64,000 nt of DNA from Bacteroidia bacterium (GTDB taxonomy: Bacteria; Bacteroidota; Bacteroidia; B-17B0; Aurantibacillaceae): NCBI GenBank assembly GCA_026003255.1, contig BPGX01000010.1, positions 1 through 64,000 of the forward strand, written 5' to 3'. Positions 43,248 through 52,258 of this stretch are shown piece by piece. A program made the translations under genes and the position numbers. Position 1 is the first letter of the stretch. Each line of letters opens with the position of its first letter. The notes beneath the pieces were generated by a model. It was not told the DNA's origin. It made no database searches and saw only the letters and a program-made list of their open reading frames with translations.

Positions 43248-45007
43248 ATAATATCTTACTAGTAAATAAATATTTTAATACTGATTGGAGAAAATCATTT
43301 AATAGTGATAATTTTTTTAATGTAATTGAATTTAATAATAGACATGAGAATTCCGATAATCAAGATAAGATTTTATCAAAGTTCATTATTAATAAAATCT
43401 GCGAGAAAAAAGATATTAACTCAATAACTTTACCTATTTCACTGACTGAAAATCCACTTAACTTAACAGGGTTAATTTTTGGTCACCATATACGATTGGA
43501 TGAAGATGAACAAATAAGATATTTACCTTTAATATATTACTCGCCTATAAATTTTGAAATACTTCTTAAACTTGATCCTCTTTCAAACATCTTAGTAACT
43601 CCCAATGTATTCTTCGTTGATTTAAAGAAATATAACTTTCAAAAGATAAAAATATCTATAGAAAATTTCTTGCAAAAAAAGAAAACATTTGATTATTCTG
43701 TATTTTTAGATAGAATAGACATTAAACCCCCAGTTGATTATCAATCCCATCATAACCTTGATAATGAACTCGCTTTATTTCATTGGTCAAAATATATAGG
43801 TTGTGATGATGAAATAAGCGAGATAAAAGAAAAGCTTAAATACAATTTGTACATTAAGTACTATCAAGAAAAAAATAAAGAATACCTAAAAATAAGTAGT
43901 AATGAAGAATTTGGTAATTTACCTAAATTTAAAGAGATTAATGAAAATACTAAAATATTACTCATAGATGATGATGCAAAAAAGGGATGGGGTACATTTT
44001 TTGAGCATTTATTTAATGCACATTCAATTGAATTTGCCTCATTGGATACATCAAAGATTGAAAAAAGAGAAGAGATAATAGAATCATCCATAAAAAAAGT
44101 AGAAGAGTTTGATCCTGATGTTGTAATATTAGATTTGAGGTTATCTAAAAAAGAAGATTACGTACCTGAGTCCTACACCAATCCTAAAATCCTTACAGGT
44201 TTTAAAATTCTTGAAGCAATTAAAAACAAAAATAAAGGCATTCAAGTCATTATTTTTACAGCATCAGACAAAGTATGGAATTATAGAGAATTAATTAATC
44301 AGGGGGCAGATGATTATTTTATCAAAAAAGTTGATGACAAAATCAAAAATCAGATTGAAAATTTAATCAAATGTATTAACAATTCAATTAAAAGAGCATC
44401 CTTTTTAAAGAATGTCTTTACTATAATTGAAAAAATAAAAGAGTTTATTATAAACCACGATTACTTTAATGACCATGAAAAAAATGAAATCATTTATGAC
44501 TTAGATTTTTCTTTTGAATTAATATCTATGTACAATAAGAATAACAATTACCTTGAATATGGATTTCTACAATTGTATAAATGTATTGAAAAATTTACAG
44601 ACAATTCAAACATAATATCGTATGATTCTAATGAAATAAAAGTTAATAAAGAAACAATAACAATTGCAAAAAAAAATGACGAAAAAAAATGGGAATCAGA
44701 AATTGTATATGAAAAAGGAATTTATATTAAAAAGAAGGGGCTTATTGAAGATAAATATATTAAAGACACACACTTTAAAGTTTCTGCTGTACTACTTTTC
44801 TTATTTTTAGATGATGATATATCAGAAGAGGAGAATATAAAATCGAAATGGAGCAATATAAATAAAATAAGAAATGATAGAGCACATGGAAATTATAAGA
44901 AAATCTATAAGAATAATAAAAAAGTCACAGAAAAACATATATTGAACATCCTTGACTTTATTGAATTTTTATTTAATGTAAGAAATATAAAAACAACAAA
45001 AAGTTAA
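43244..45007 (+). CDS. Receiver-domain protein with HEPN-like C-terminus, candidate retron effector
   Basis: A 587-residue protein, coupled to the upstream gene by a 4-base overlap. Residues 1-230 are an unrecognised alpha/beta region. Residues about 237-375 are a complete receiver (REC) domain: acidic pocket DDD at 242-244, phospho-acceptor Asp297 in VVILDLRL, Thr339 in IIFTAS, Lys361/362 in YFIKK. Residues about 380-587 are helical and end with R-N-D-R-A-H at 543-548, which fits the R-(polar)-x3-5-H motif of HEPN ribonucleases. If the match is right, this is an RNase toxin controlled by a receiver domain and held in check by the retron msDNA-RT complex. The HEPN call rests on the motif plus helical context only. 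Confidence 0.65.
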   Translation: MNNILLVNKYFNTDWRKSFNSDNFFNVIEFNNRHENSDNQDKILSKFIINKICEKKDINSITLPISLTENPLNLTGLIFGHHIRLDEDEQIRYLPLIYYSPINFEILLKLDPLSNILVTPNVFFVDLKKYNFQKIKISIENFLQKKKTFDYSVFLDRIDIKPPVDYQSHHNLDNELALFHWSKYIGCDDEISEIKEKLKYNLYIKYYQEKNKEYLKISSNEEFGNLPKFKEINENTKILLIDDDAKKGWGTFFEHLFNAHSIEFASLDTSKIEKREEIIESSIKKVEEFDPDVVILDLRLSKKEDYVPESYTNPKILTGFKILEAIKNKNKGIQVIIFTASDKVWNYRELINQGADDYFIKKVDDKIKNQIENLIKCINNSIKRASFLKNVFTIIEKIKEFIINHDYFNDHEKNEIIYDLDFSFELISMYNKNNNYLEYGFLQLYKCIEKFTDNSNIISYDSNEIKVNKETITIAKKNDEKKWESEIVYEKGIYIKKKGLIEDKYIKDTHFKVSAVLLFLFLDDDISEEENIKSKWSNINKIRNDRAHGNYKKIYKNNKKVTEKHILNILDFIEFLFNVRNIKTTKS

Positions 45008-45100
45008 ACAGGAATTTTTATACTATATTTTTTTAAAATAACAATGACAACTAAACATGATTAATTTTATTCTCTTTTATTCCCAACAAACACATGCTAG

Positions 45101-46117
45101 CTATTCTTTATTCAATTTAACTTCAAATATATCTTCTAATAACTCGAAATTCCTGACTGTCAGTTTCTCCGCTATTTTCTGTTGAACAAAATTCGAATCA
45201 TTCTCCAATTTATCTTCCTGACTATTGTCATCATTAAGAATGTGTTGGAATTCATTATAGTTTTGGTCATGCTTTTTTATCAACAAACTCAATCCATTAA
45301 AGGCCTCCATAATCTTTATTAGCTCATTTTCCGGCAAAGGGGCATAAGAAAAATATTTTGTTCTATCGTAAATTTTTCCTTTCTCCCGTAATTCTTGTAT
45401 AACGTGCTCATCTATACCTAAATGCATAGATAACATCCGACAATAAACATTTTTATATTTTTCATCAATATGTGGAAAAAATAGTTCAGGTATAGAAAAG
45501 TTTGAAATTTTATCCAGTACGGTTTTCTTAGAACTACCTAAATTTCCCAAAATTCTTGGATGAATCAAAACATTTAAATTCTTAAATATCTTATTCCCAA
45601 CATATTTCAATAACTTATCAATCACTAATTTACCTATAGTATCAAGCTCATTTTGATGATATTTACTTAATAATATTTTATCAATCTTACCCAAATGTAC
45701 ATTTACCACATAAATATATGGCTTTATGGCTGTGATATAAATTGAATTAGACAATAACCTTCTAATAAACTTTGATTTCAATGTACTTGCATCTTTACCG
45801 TATTGATGAAAAAATTGTGAAATAACCTGTAAATGTTTGAAATGTATTCCCGTGATAGAAAAGTAAAAATCATTAATCTTTTGAAAAAACTCACCTTGAT
45901 AATTTACTAAATAATAGTGCTTTAATATAAAATCATCAAAATTTTGATTGGATATTTTAGGAGTACATAAATAAACCACATCATTAAATGCATCAGACCA
46001 TAAATACATCGGATTATAGTATTCAGGAATTAAAGGGCATCTATCAAGTGCCCAGACATAATTTTTATATTCATTAACATTATATTGATTGTTATTTGAT
46101 AGATGGGAATTGTTCAT
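45101..46117 (-). CDS. Hypothetical protein of the accessory island
   Basis: A 338-residue soluble protein, convergent with the retron operon (93-base gap). Aromatic-rich throughout (YLWSDAFNDVVYLCTPK, HLQVISQFFHQYGKD). The middle is helical and the C-terminal 70 residues are acidic and probably disordered until a final amphipathic helix. No family recognised and no signal peptide. Element copy h sits about 15 bases before its start. Next gene upstream on the same strand is at 46183. It could belong to a defence or regulatory pair with that gene. Confidence 0.5.
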   Translation of the reverse strand: MNNSHLSNNNQYNVNEYKNYVWALDRCPLIPEYYNPMYLWSDAFNDVVYLCTPKISNQNFDDFILKHYYLVNYQGEFFQKINDFYFSITGIHFKHLQVISQFFHQYGKDASTLKSKFIRRLLSNSIYITAIKPYIYVVNVHLGKIDKILLSKYHQNELDTIGKLVIDKLLKYVGNKIFKNLNVLIHPRILGNLGSSKKTVLDKISNFSIPELFFPHIDEKYKNVYCRMLSMHLGIDEHVIQELREKGKIYDRTKYFSYAPLPENELIKIMEAFNGLSLLIKKHDQNYNEFQHILNDDNSQEDKLENDSNFVQQKIAEKLTVRNFELLEDIFEVKLNKE

Positions 46118-46131
46118 AAATAATTTTTTTG

Positions 46132-46166
46132 CAATATTAGATTGATATTATGAAATCTACATTCAC
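46132..46166 (-). promoter_or_regulatory. Island promoter/operator, copy h (degenerate)
   Basis: Minus-strand reading: GTGAATGTAGATTTCA (46166-46151) then TAATATTG (46139-46132). The block matches the consensus at 11 of 16 positions and keeps the exact 16-base spacing. It lies directly upstream of the gene that starts at 46117. Confidence 0.4.
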
Positions 46167-46182
46167 TCGTGTAAAAAATGAA

Positions 46183-46755
46183 TTATAATAAATTTAATAA
46201 ATCAGAATCATTATCATTTTTCCCTCCTTCTTTGTAAAATTTATCCAGCCAGTCAATGCTTATCAAATTTTTTATCAACAAAATCCTATCATTCAAACTT
46301 AATATTTTCCATATATCATTAGCTTCTTTAATAACATCAACAATTTCCGAAGAATGGTCTTTCTGCTGTAATTCAGGTAAATCATTAGAATCATCATGGA
46401 CTTTTTCAGAATCATCCTTGAAAAGATCTTCAATCTCTTTTATTTCATCTATATCTGTATCTTCCATACTATCTTTACTTTCAAATATCACAATACTTTG
46501 TGGTTTATATGTTTTAGGATAAATACCTTTCTGGATATCAGAATCTATATCATCTTTTTGTTTATTGACTTTCTTATAATCGTAAAATGCAATATTATTT
46601 ATTACTCCAACTTTATACCCTCTAAAAAAAACACTTACCTCACTTGTATTACTAAAAGAAAATAAACTTATTCCTGATGTTAAATTATGCACAAACAATT
46701 TTATCTCATTTCCAAAATACTTAGCATTTAATTCATTAAATTCCATCAAAGCCAT
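46183..46755 (-). CDS. Hypothetical acidic protein of the accessory island
   Basis: A 190-residue soluble protein. Residues 1-70 are strands with aromatic residues (VSVFFRGYKVGVINNIAFYDYK). Residues 70-130 are an acidic, probably disordered segment (DTDIDEIKEIEDLFKDDSEK). The end is helical (ILSLNDRILLIKNLISIDWLDKFY). No family recognised. Copy g of the island element lies 60 bases upstream. The 65-base gap to the next gene downstream holds copy h, so the two genes are separately promoted but probably co-regulated. Confidence 0.5.
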   Translation of the reverse strand: MALMEFNELNAKYFGNEIKLFVHNLTSGISLFSFSNTSEVSVFFRGYKVGVINNIAFYDYKKVNKQKDDIDSDIQKGIYPKTYKPQSIVIFESKDSMEDTDIDEIKEIEDLFKDDSEKVHDDSNDLPELQQKDHSSEIVDVIKEANDIWKILSLNDRILLIKNLISIDWLDKFYKEGGKNDNDSDLLNLL

Positions 46756-46814
46756 TTTAACTAATCTGTTATCAATAAAAATGAATTTTCATACTCATAA
46801 GTTTTAATTTTTTG

Positions 46815-46849
46815 CAAAATTACTTTCCACTTTTGCAATGTATTTTCAC
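46815..46849 (-). promoter_or_regulatory. Island promoter/operator, copy g
   Basis: Minus-strand reading: GTGAAAATACATTGCA (46849-46834) then TAATTTTG (46822-46815), a full TAnnTTTG match with 16-base spacing. Expected transcription start is about 53 bases before the ATG at 46755. Confidence 0.6.
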
Positions 46850-46897
46850 ACATCGTTCCAATCCATCTTTTTTTCAGTATTTTAGCCGAAAAAAAAT

Positions 46898-48943
46898 ATG
46901 GTAACACCGACCTATGCCAGAAAGGAAAACAATATATCCGTTGAAGAGTTTCAAAAACTTGTATTGCAAGGCATTCCAGATGAACTACCCGAACCAAAAC
47001 CATTAGACCCTACCATTAACCACGCTCCAAAACGAAGATTAATCCTCACAAATGAAGAGAAGATATTAGCTATCAAAAATGCACTCCGATATTTTCATCC
47101 AAAACACCACAAAGTATTAGCCAAAGAATTCTGGGAAGAACTCCACACGTATGGCAGAATTTACATGTATCGCTTCAAACCGAATTATAAAATCTATGCT
47201 CGTCCGATTCAAGAATATCCACATAAATCCATACAAGCGGCTGCAATCATGCACATGTTATCCAACAATTTAGATGTAGCAGTTGCTCAACATCCGGATG
47301 AACTTATTACCTACGGTGGAAATGGCGCTGTATTTCAAAACTGGGCTCAATATCTATTGACCATGAAGTACCTCGCTACTATGACAGACCATCAAACATT
47401 GGTATTATACAGCGGTCATCCTCTCGGACTTTTCCCTTCTCATCCCGACGCACCTCGTGTAATCATTACTAACGGAATAATGATTCCCAATTACAGCAAG
47501 CCCGAAGATTGGGATAGGTACAATGCCCTTGGTGTAACACAATACGGTCAAATGACGGCTGGATCCTTTATGTATATCGGTCCACAGGGAATCGTACATG
47601 GTACTACCATTACGATTATGAACGCCGCCCGCATTCAACAAAAGAAGTCAGGTATAAAACCAAGATTATTTGTTTCAGCAGGACTCGGCGGTATGAGTGG
47701 TGCCCAACCAAAAGCAGGAAAAATTGCCGGATTAATATCTGTGATTGCAGAAATTAATGAAAAACCACTGAAAACCCGCTACAATCAAGGATGGCTGGAT
47801 GAATATTACAACAACATAGACATTGTCATCGATAAAATAAAAGAATATCTAAATGCCGATAAGGCCGTATCAATTGGATATTTAGGAAATGTAGTTGATT
47901 TATGGGAAAGGTTGGTAGAAGAGAATATCAGAGTTGATATTGGTTCTGACCAAACTTCCTTACATAATCCGTATGCTGGTGGTTATTATCCCGTTGGACT
48001 TTCTTATGAAGAAGCCAACGAAATGATGGTGAAAGAACCTGAAAAATTCAAACAAAAAGTGCAGGAATCATTGAGAAGACAGGTAAATGCTATTAATACA
48101 TTAGTTGAAAGAGGCATGTACTTTTTCGATTACGGTAATGCTTTTTTATTAGAAGCTTCAAGGGCTGGCGCTGATATATTTATTACCTAATGGAGAATTT
48201 AAATATAAAAGCTATGTACAAGACATTTTAGGTTCCCATGTGTTTTGATTATGGATTTGGTCCTTATCGTTGGGTTTGTACTTCAGGTTTAGAAGAAGAT
48301 TTAAAAGCAACTGATGAAATTGCATTAGAAGTGTTGGAAAAAAATGTATCAAAAAGCACCAGAAGAAATTAAACAACAATTGATGGACAACATCATCTGG
48401 ATAAGAGATGCCATGAAAAACAGATTGGTAGTGGGTTCACAAGCCCGTATTTTATATGCTGATGCCGAAGCAAGAATAAAAATTGCATTAGGAATCAATG
48501 ATGCTATTCGTAAAGGGATCATCAAAGCCCCCGTTGTACTTGGAAGAGACCATCACGATGTAAGTGGTACAGATAGTCCGTATAGAGAAACTTCTAATAT
48601 CTATGATGGTTCAAAATTCACAGCCGATATGGCGGTGCATACCTTTGTAGGAAATGCTGTGAGAGGTGCAACATGGGTGAGTTTGCACAACGGAGGTGGA
48701 GTTGGTTGGGGAGAAGTAATAAACGGTGGTTTTGGATTGGTATTGGATGGAACAGAAGCAGCCGATAGAAGAGCTCAACAAATGTTGTTCTGGGATGTGA
48801 ATAATGGCATTGCTCGTCGTGCTTGGGCACGCAATAAAGAAGCCATGTGGGCTATTCAAAGAGAAATGCATCGTACTGAAAATTTACAGGTAACATTTCC
48901 AAATCTTGTAGATGATTCAATCATTCAAGAGTGTCTAAAATAA
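46898..48943 (+). pseudogene. hutU: Urocanate hydratase, interrupted by three single-base insertions
   Basis: Joined across frames this is a complete urocanase of about 680 residues. It hydrates urocanate to imidazolonepropionate in histidine degradation, using tightly bound NAD. Motifs: TYGGNGAVFQNW, YSGHPLGLFPSHPDAPR, AGLGGMSGAQPKA (NAD site), DIGSDQTSLHNPY, and after the breaks LGRDHHDVSGTDSP and HNGGGVGWG. The frame is lost at an extra base in 48179-48182, an extra T in 48233-48234 (restores GPMCFDYGFGPYRWV) and an extra A in the seven-A run 48338-48344 (restores VLEKMYQKAPEE). All three lie within 165 bases and similarity runs through. Sequence error is likelier than decay. No other hut gene is near. 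Confidence 0.9.
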
Positions 48944-48964
48944 ATCTTTTATTTAGTAATATCT

Positions 48965-50128
48965 ATGAGACAACGACTAACAAATCTTTTCCTTGAATTT
49001 ACAAAAAGTGAGAAAAATTCTGGACTTGTATTAATTATATGTACTATTATTTCATTGTTAATAGCTAATTCCTCTTTTTCTAATGAATACATCCATTTCT
49101 GGCATCAACCTCTTACTTTCTCTTTTTTTAATGTAACAATAAGTTATCCTCTCGAACACTGGATAAACGATGGATTAATGACTATTTTTTTTCTCATGGT
49201 AGGGTTAGAAATAGAACGCGAACTCTACGAAGGTGAATTGCATCCTATCAAAAATGCCATTCTACCAATCGTTGCAGCAATAGGCGGGATGATTGCTCCA
49301 GCACTATTGTATTCTATTATCAACTGGAACCTGCCTACCATCAAAGGATTTGGTATTCCAATGGCAACAGATATTGCTTTCTCATTAGCCGTATTATCAC
49401 TTGTTAGTAATAAAGTGCCTTTCAGTTTAAAAGTATTACTGACAGCGCTGGCTATTATTGATGATCTGGGATCTATTTTTGTAATAGCATTTTTTTATGG
49501 GAAAGAAATTCAATGGTTTTACTTGTTTCTTTCTCTGGCAATCTTTTTTGTATTGTTAATCATGAATCGTCTGAAAATTTACCGACTTACGCCGTATTTA
49601 CTTTTAGGACTGCCGATGTGGTACTGTATGATGCAATCTGGTATTCATGCCACATTATCGGGTGTTCTATTGGCATTTGCTTTGCCTTTTAATTACAAAG
49701 GAGAAAAAAATCCATCTATTCGCTTACAGGAAATGCTACACATACCTGTTGGTTTTATCATTCTACCAATTTTCACATTAGCAAATACATCTATTCCGGT
49801 AAAATTGGAGTACATCGACAATCTATTACTTCCACATGCAATAGGAATTGGTATTGGACTTTTTTTCGGCAAACCTTTAGGAATTACATTGAGTATTTTG
49901 TTGGTAAATAAATTAAAATTTGTTTCCTTGCCTGAAAATGTAGGATTATACAAAATACTGGCAACAGGTGTAGTTGCAGGAATTGGCTTTACTATGTCGA
50001 TTTTTATAACACATCTGGCTTTTAATAACGAAGTAATGATTCAAAGTTCAAAACTGATGATTTTGATAGGGTCATTCCTTTCTGGAATAACGGCTTATTT
50101 GATGTTTTTATTGAGTAAGGTAAAATAA
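48965..50128 (+). CDS. nhaA: Na+/H+ antiporter NhaA
   Basis: A 387-residue inner-membrane antiporter with about 11-12 helices. NhaA signatures are clear: NDGLMTIFFLMVGLEIERE near residue 68, the sodium-binding region with paired acidic residues in ALAIIDDLGSIFVIA near 161-175, and GIPMATDIAFSLAVL near 130. The C-terminal FGKPLGIT and GIGFTMSIFIT are standard. It exchanges external protons for cytoplasmic sodium. It starts 21 bases after hutU on the same strand. Confidence 0.95.
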   Translation: MRQRLTNLFLEFTKSEKNSGLVLIICTIISLLIANSSFSNEYIHFWHQPLTFSFFNVTISYPLEHWINDGLMTIFFLMVGLEIERELYEGELHPIKNAILPIVAAIGGMIAPALLYSIINWNLPTIKGFGIPMATDIAFSLAVLSLVSNKVPFSLKVLLTALAIIDDLGSIFVIAFFYGKEIQWFYLFLSLAIFFVLLIMNRLKIYRLTPYLLLGLPMWYCMMQSGIHATLSGVLLAFALPFNYKGEKNPSIRLQEMLHIPVGFIILPIFTLANTSIPVKLEYIDNLLLPHAIGIGIGLFFGKPLGITLSILLVNKLKFVSLPENVGLYKILATGVVAGIGFTMSIFITHLAFNNEVMIQSSKLMILIGSFLSGITAYLMFLLSKVK

Positions 50129-50129
50129 T

Positions 50130-51050
50130 TTAAATTTTTACTCTTAGTCCTTCTCTTGCTAACACTGTATTTTCAAAAATTGAACGGGCTTCAATCAATA
50201 ATGGTTCCAGGTTTTCGTATCGGGAAGAATAATGGCCTATAAGCAATTTTTTAGCAGAAATTTTTTTTGCAGTCATAGCCGCATCAATGGTTGTAGAGTG
50301 TTGAGTAATTTCTGCCAAATTTTGATGTTCCTTTAAAAACGTAGTTTCATGATATAAAACATCGGGATTTAAGACGATTTCTGGGATATCTTTTAGCACT
50401 GCTGTATCAGAGCAATACACATATTTTCTGGGAGGTAAAGGTGGAATGGTAACATCTTCATTCCTTATTACATTTCCTTCTTCATCTTCTGCATCCAAAC
50501 CTTTCTTTAAGCGATTAAATTGATGAATAGGAATGTTATATTCTTTTATTTTCTCTTTAATAATATTTCTTTCTCTCTCCTGTTCTAAAATTACAAAACC
50601 TGTTGTTGGCACCCGATGAATGAGAGGAAAACTATACACTTTAAACTTTTTATTTTCAAATACACATTTCACCTCTTTCGTTTGTGTGTAAATAAATTTG
50701 AGTGGATAAACAATTTTTGCCTCACAATGTTTTATAATGAGTTTAATGATTTCCTCTAATTCTTTTGGAGCAATAATTAGTAACTCTTTTTCTCTTTGTA
50801 ATAAACTTAAAGAGGTCAATAATCCCGGCAATCCAAATATATGATCGCCGTGTAAATGGCTAATCAAAACAACATCAATTCGTGCAGCAGGAAGTTTGTA
50901 CTTTCTTAATTGCATTTGTGTTCCTTCTCCACAATCAATTAAAACATAAGAACCGTTGATGTGAATTAACTGAGCTGTTGGGAACCTATCAAAAGCAGGA
51001 ATAGCCGAAGATGTGCCTAAGATATTAATTTCAAATGGTGGAAGATACAT
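50130..51050 (-). CDS. rnz: Ribonuclease Z
   Basis: A 306-residue metallo-beta-lactamase-fold nuclease that trims the 3' end of tRNA precursors. The zinc motif H-x-H-x-D-H is in SHLHGDHIFGLPGLL near residue 63. Further ligands are in FPLIHRVPTTGF near 142, YCSDTA near 213 and KLLIGHYSSRY near 272. The opening INILGTSSAIPAFDRFPTAQ is the RNase Z flap-proximal strand. Length is normal. Convergent with nhaA, with a single base between them. Confidence 0.93.
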   Translation of the reverse strand: MYLPPFEINILGTSSAIPAFDRFPTAQLIHINGSYVLIDCGEGTQMQLRKYKLPAARIDVVLISHLHGDHIFGLPGLLTSLSLLQREKELLIIAPKELEEIIKLIIKHCEAKIVYPLKFIYTQTKEVKCVFENKKFKVYSFPLIHRVPTTGFVILEQERERNIIKEKIKEYNIPIHQFNRLKKGLDAEDEEGNVIRNEDVTIPPLPPRKYVYCSDTAVLKDIPEIVLNPDVLYHETTFLKEHQNLAEITQHSTTIDAAMTAKKISAKKLLIGHYSSRYENLEPLLIEARSIFENTVLAREGLRVKI

Positions 51051-51062
51051 AAAAATAAAATA

Positions 51063-51102
51063 AAAAATCTCATCCCACCCGAGAAGATGAGATGAGATTT
51101 TT
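51063..51102 (-). terminator. Terminator downstream of the type IX substrate gene
   Basis: AAAAATCTCATC (51063-51074) pairs perfectly with GATGAGATTTTT (51091-51102). Read on the minus strand the stem is followed by a T-run. It lies 13 bases beyond the stop at 51115 and before rnz. Confidence 0.75.
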
Positions 51103-51114
51103 CAGTGAAAATAC

Positions 51115-51945
51115 CTATTTATTCAAAATAAATTTGTTAGTGAGGATAATATGATCTTTGTTTGACAATGAATAAAAATAAATGCCATTTTCTAACTCCG
51201 AAATATCTAATGAAAATGAATTACTTCCAGCTTTAGACTCAATTGAAGAAAATTTTACAAGTTTTCCGGTTAAATCCAGAATTTGTAATTGTATGATTTC
51301 AGATGTTTGACTATTAAATGTAAAATTCAATTTATCTTTAGCCGGATTAGGAAATGATGAAAGGTTTGATAAAGGAGTTAGTTCATTAATTCCAGATGCT
51401 GGTGAAATACTAATCACATAATAGTCAATATTTTGTGTTTGGATTTTACTACCCGTATTAGGATTAACAGGTGTAGGACAGCTCATTGAAGAAAGTATTG
51501 TTGTGCCGTACACATCTACCTGAAAATGTAGTGTATAAGTACCTGCAGTAGTAGGCGTTCCAGAAATTATTGCACAACTATTGGCATTACCTGGAAACTT
51601 TAAGTTAGATGGATTACCCGTAAGTGTAAGTCCCGGAGGTAAATTGTAATTAGGATAAGAAGGGGGCACTAATAATTCAAATCGTGTGAAACAAATTTTA
51701 ATCGGTGATTGCACTGTATCTAAGGGAACTTTTACAGTAATATTTTGTGCGTATGGTTGACCTACCTGTCCGGATGCAAAATTAGTAGCACTGTCCGGCC
51801 ATATTCCATACTTTGGTGAGGCAATGAATACCGGATCCAATGTGCAAGTGGATTGAGCAGAAGTATGAATGCTTATTCCAAACGTAAGAATGAATAGCCC
51901 TATAATAAATTGGGCTTTTTGATAAAAAGTAGAATTTTTTCTCAT
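51115..51945 (-). CDS. Secreted protein with type A T9SS sorting domain
   Basis: A 276-residue exported protein. Residues about 1-30 are a signal peptide ending in T-S-A-Q. The body is an Ig-like/cadherin-type beta sandwich of the putative-Ig kind (PPGLTLTGNPSNLKFPG and ISGTPTTAGTYTLHFQVDV, with the I-x-G-T-P-x-x-A-G-x-Y pattern of such domains). Residues about 205-276 (LSSFPNPAKDKLNFTF to NKFILNK) are a type A C-terminal sorting domain. It would be exported through the type IX system and anchored or released at the surface. Function unknown. Confidence 0.85.
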   Translation of the reverse strand: MRKNSTFYQKAQFIIGLFILTFGISIHTSAQSTCTLDPVFIASPKYGIWPDSATNFASGQVGQPYAQNITVKVPLDTVQSPIKICFTRFELLVPPSYPNYNLPPGLTLTGNPSNLKFPGNANSCAIISGTPTTAGTYTLHFQVDVYGTTILSSMSCPTPVNPNTGSKIQTQNIDYYVISISPASGINELTPLSNLSSFPNPAKDKLNFTFNSQTSEIIQLQILDLTGKLVKFSSIESKAGSNSFSLDISELENGIYFYSLSNKDHIILTNKFILNK

Positions 51946-51992
51946 AATTTTTAGTTTAAAGGTTAGTGCTGCAAAGATACAACTTTTTAATT

Positions 51993-52256
51993 AACCCATA
52001 TTATGCAATAGGATTAATTAAATAGGTAATTTTTATTAAATCAATCTATTATGTCTTAACCACAAAGTACACTAAGGAAACAATCAAAGCCCGCAAAATT
52101 TCGGTATATTTTGTAAATGAGAAATTCTTAGTGTTCTTAATGAATAACTTTGTTCTCTCAGTGGTTCAAAAAATTAAATAACTCTATTAAAACCAGATTG
52201 GTGATAACTAAATATATTTAAATATCAATGAAATAAAGTAAAATTTAGTTTTTAAA
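51993..52256. repeat. MITE-like element, copy C (right end missing)
   Basis: The left end AACCCATATTATGCA (51993-52007) matches the consensus at 14 of 15. The interior has the shared arms AACCACAAAG (about 52058) and CTCAGTGGTTCAAAAAAT (about 52157), then ACCAGATTGGTGATAAC. The sequence follows copies A and D up to about 52245 and then stops at the end of ilvE, lacking the right inverted repeat. It fills the gap 51946-52258. Confidence 0.6.
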
Positions 52257-52258
52257 CT

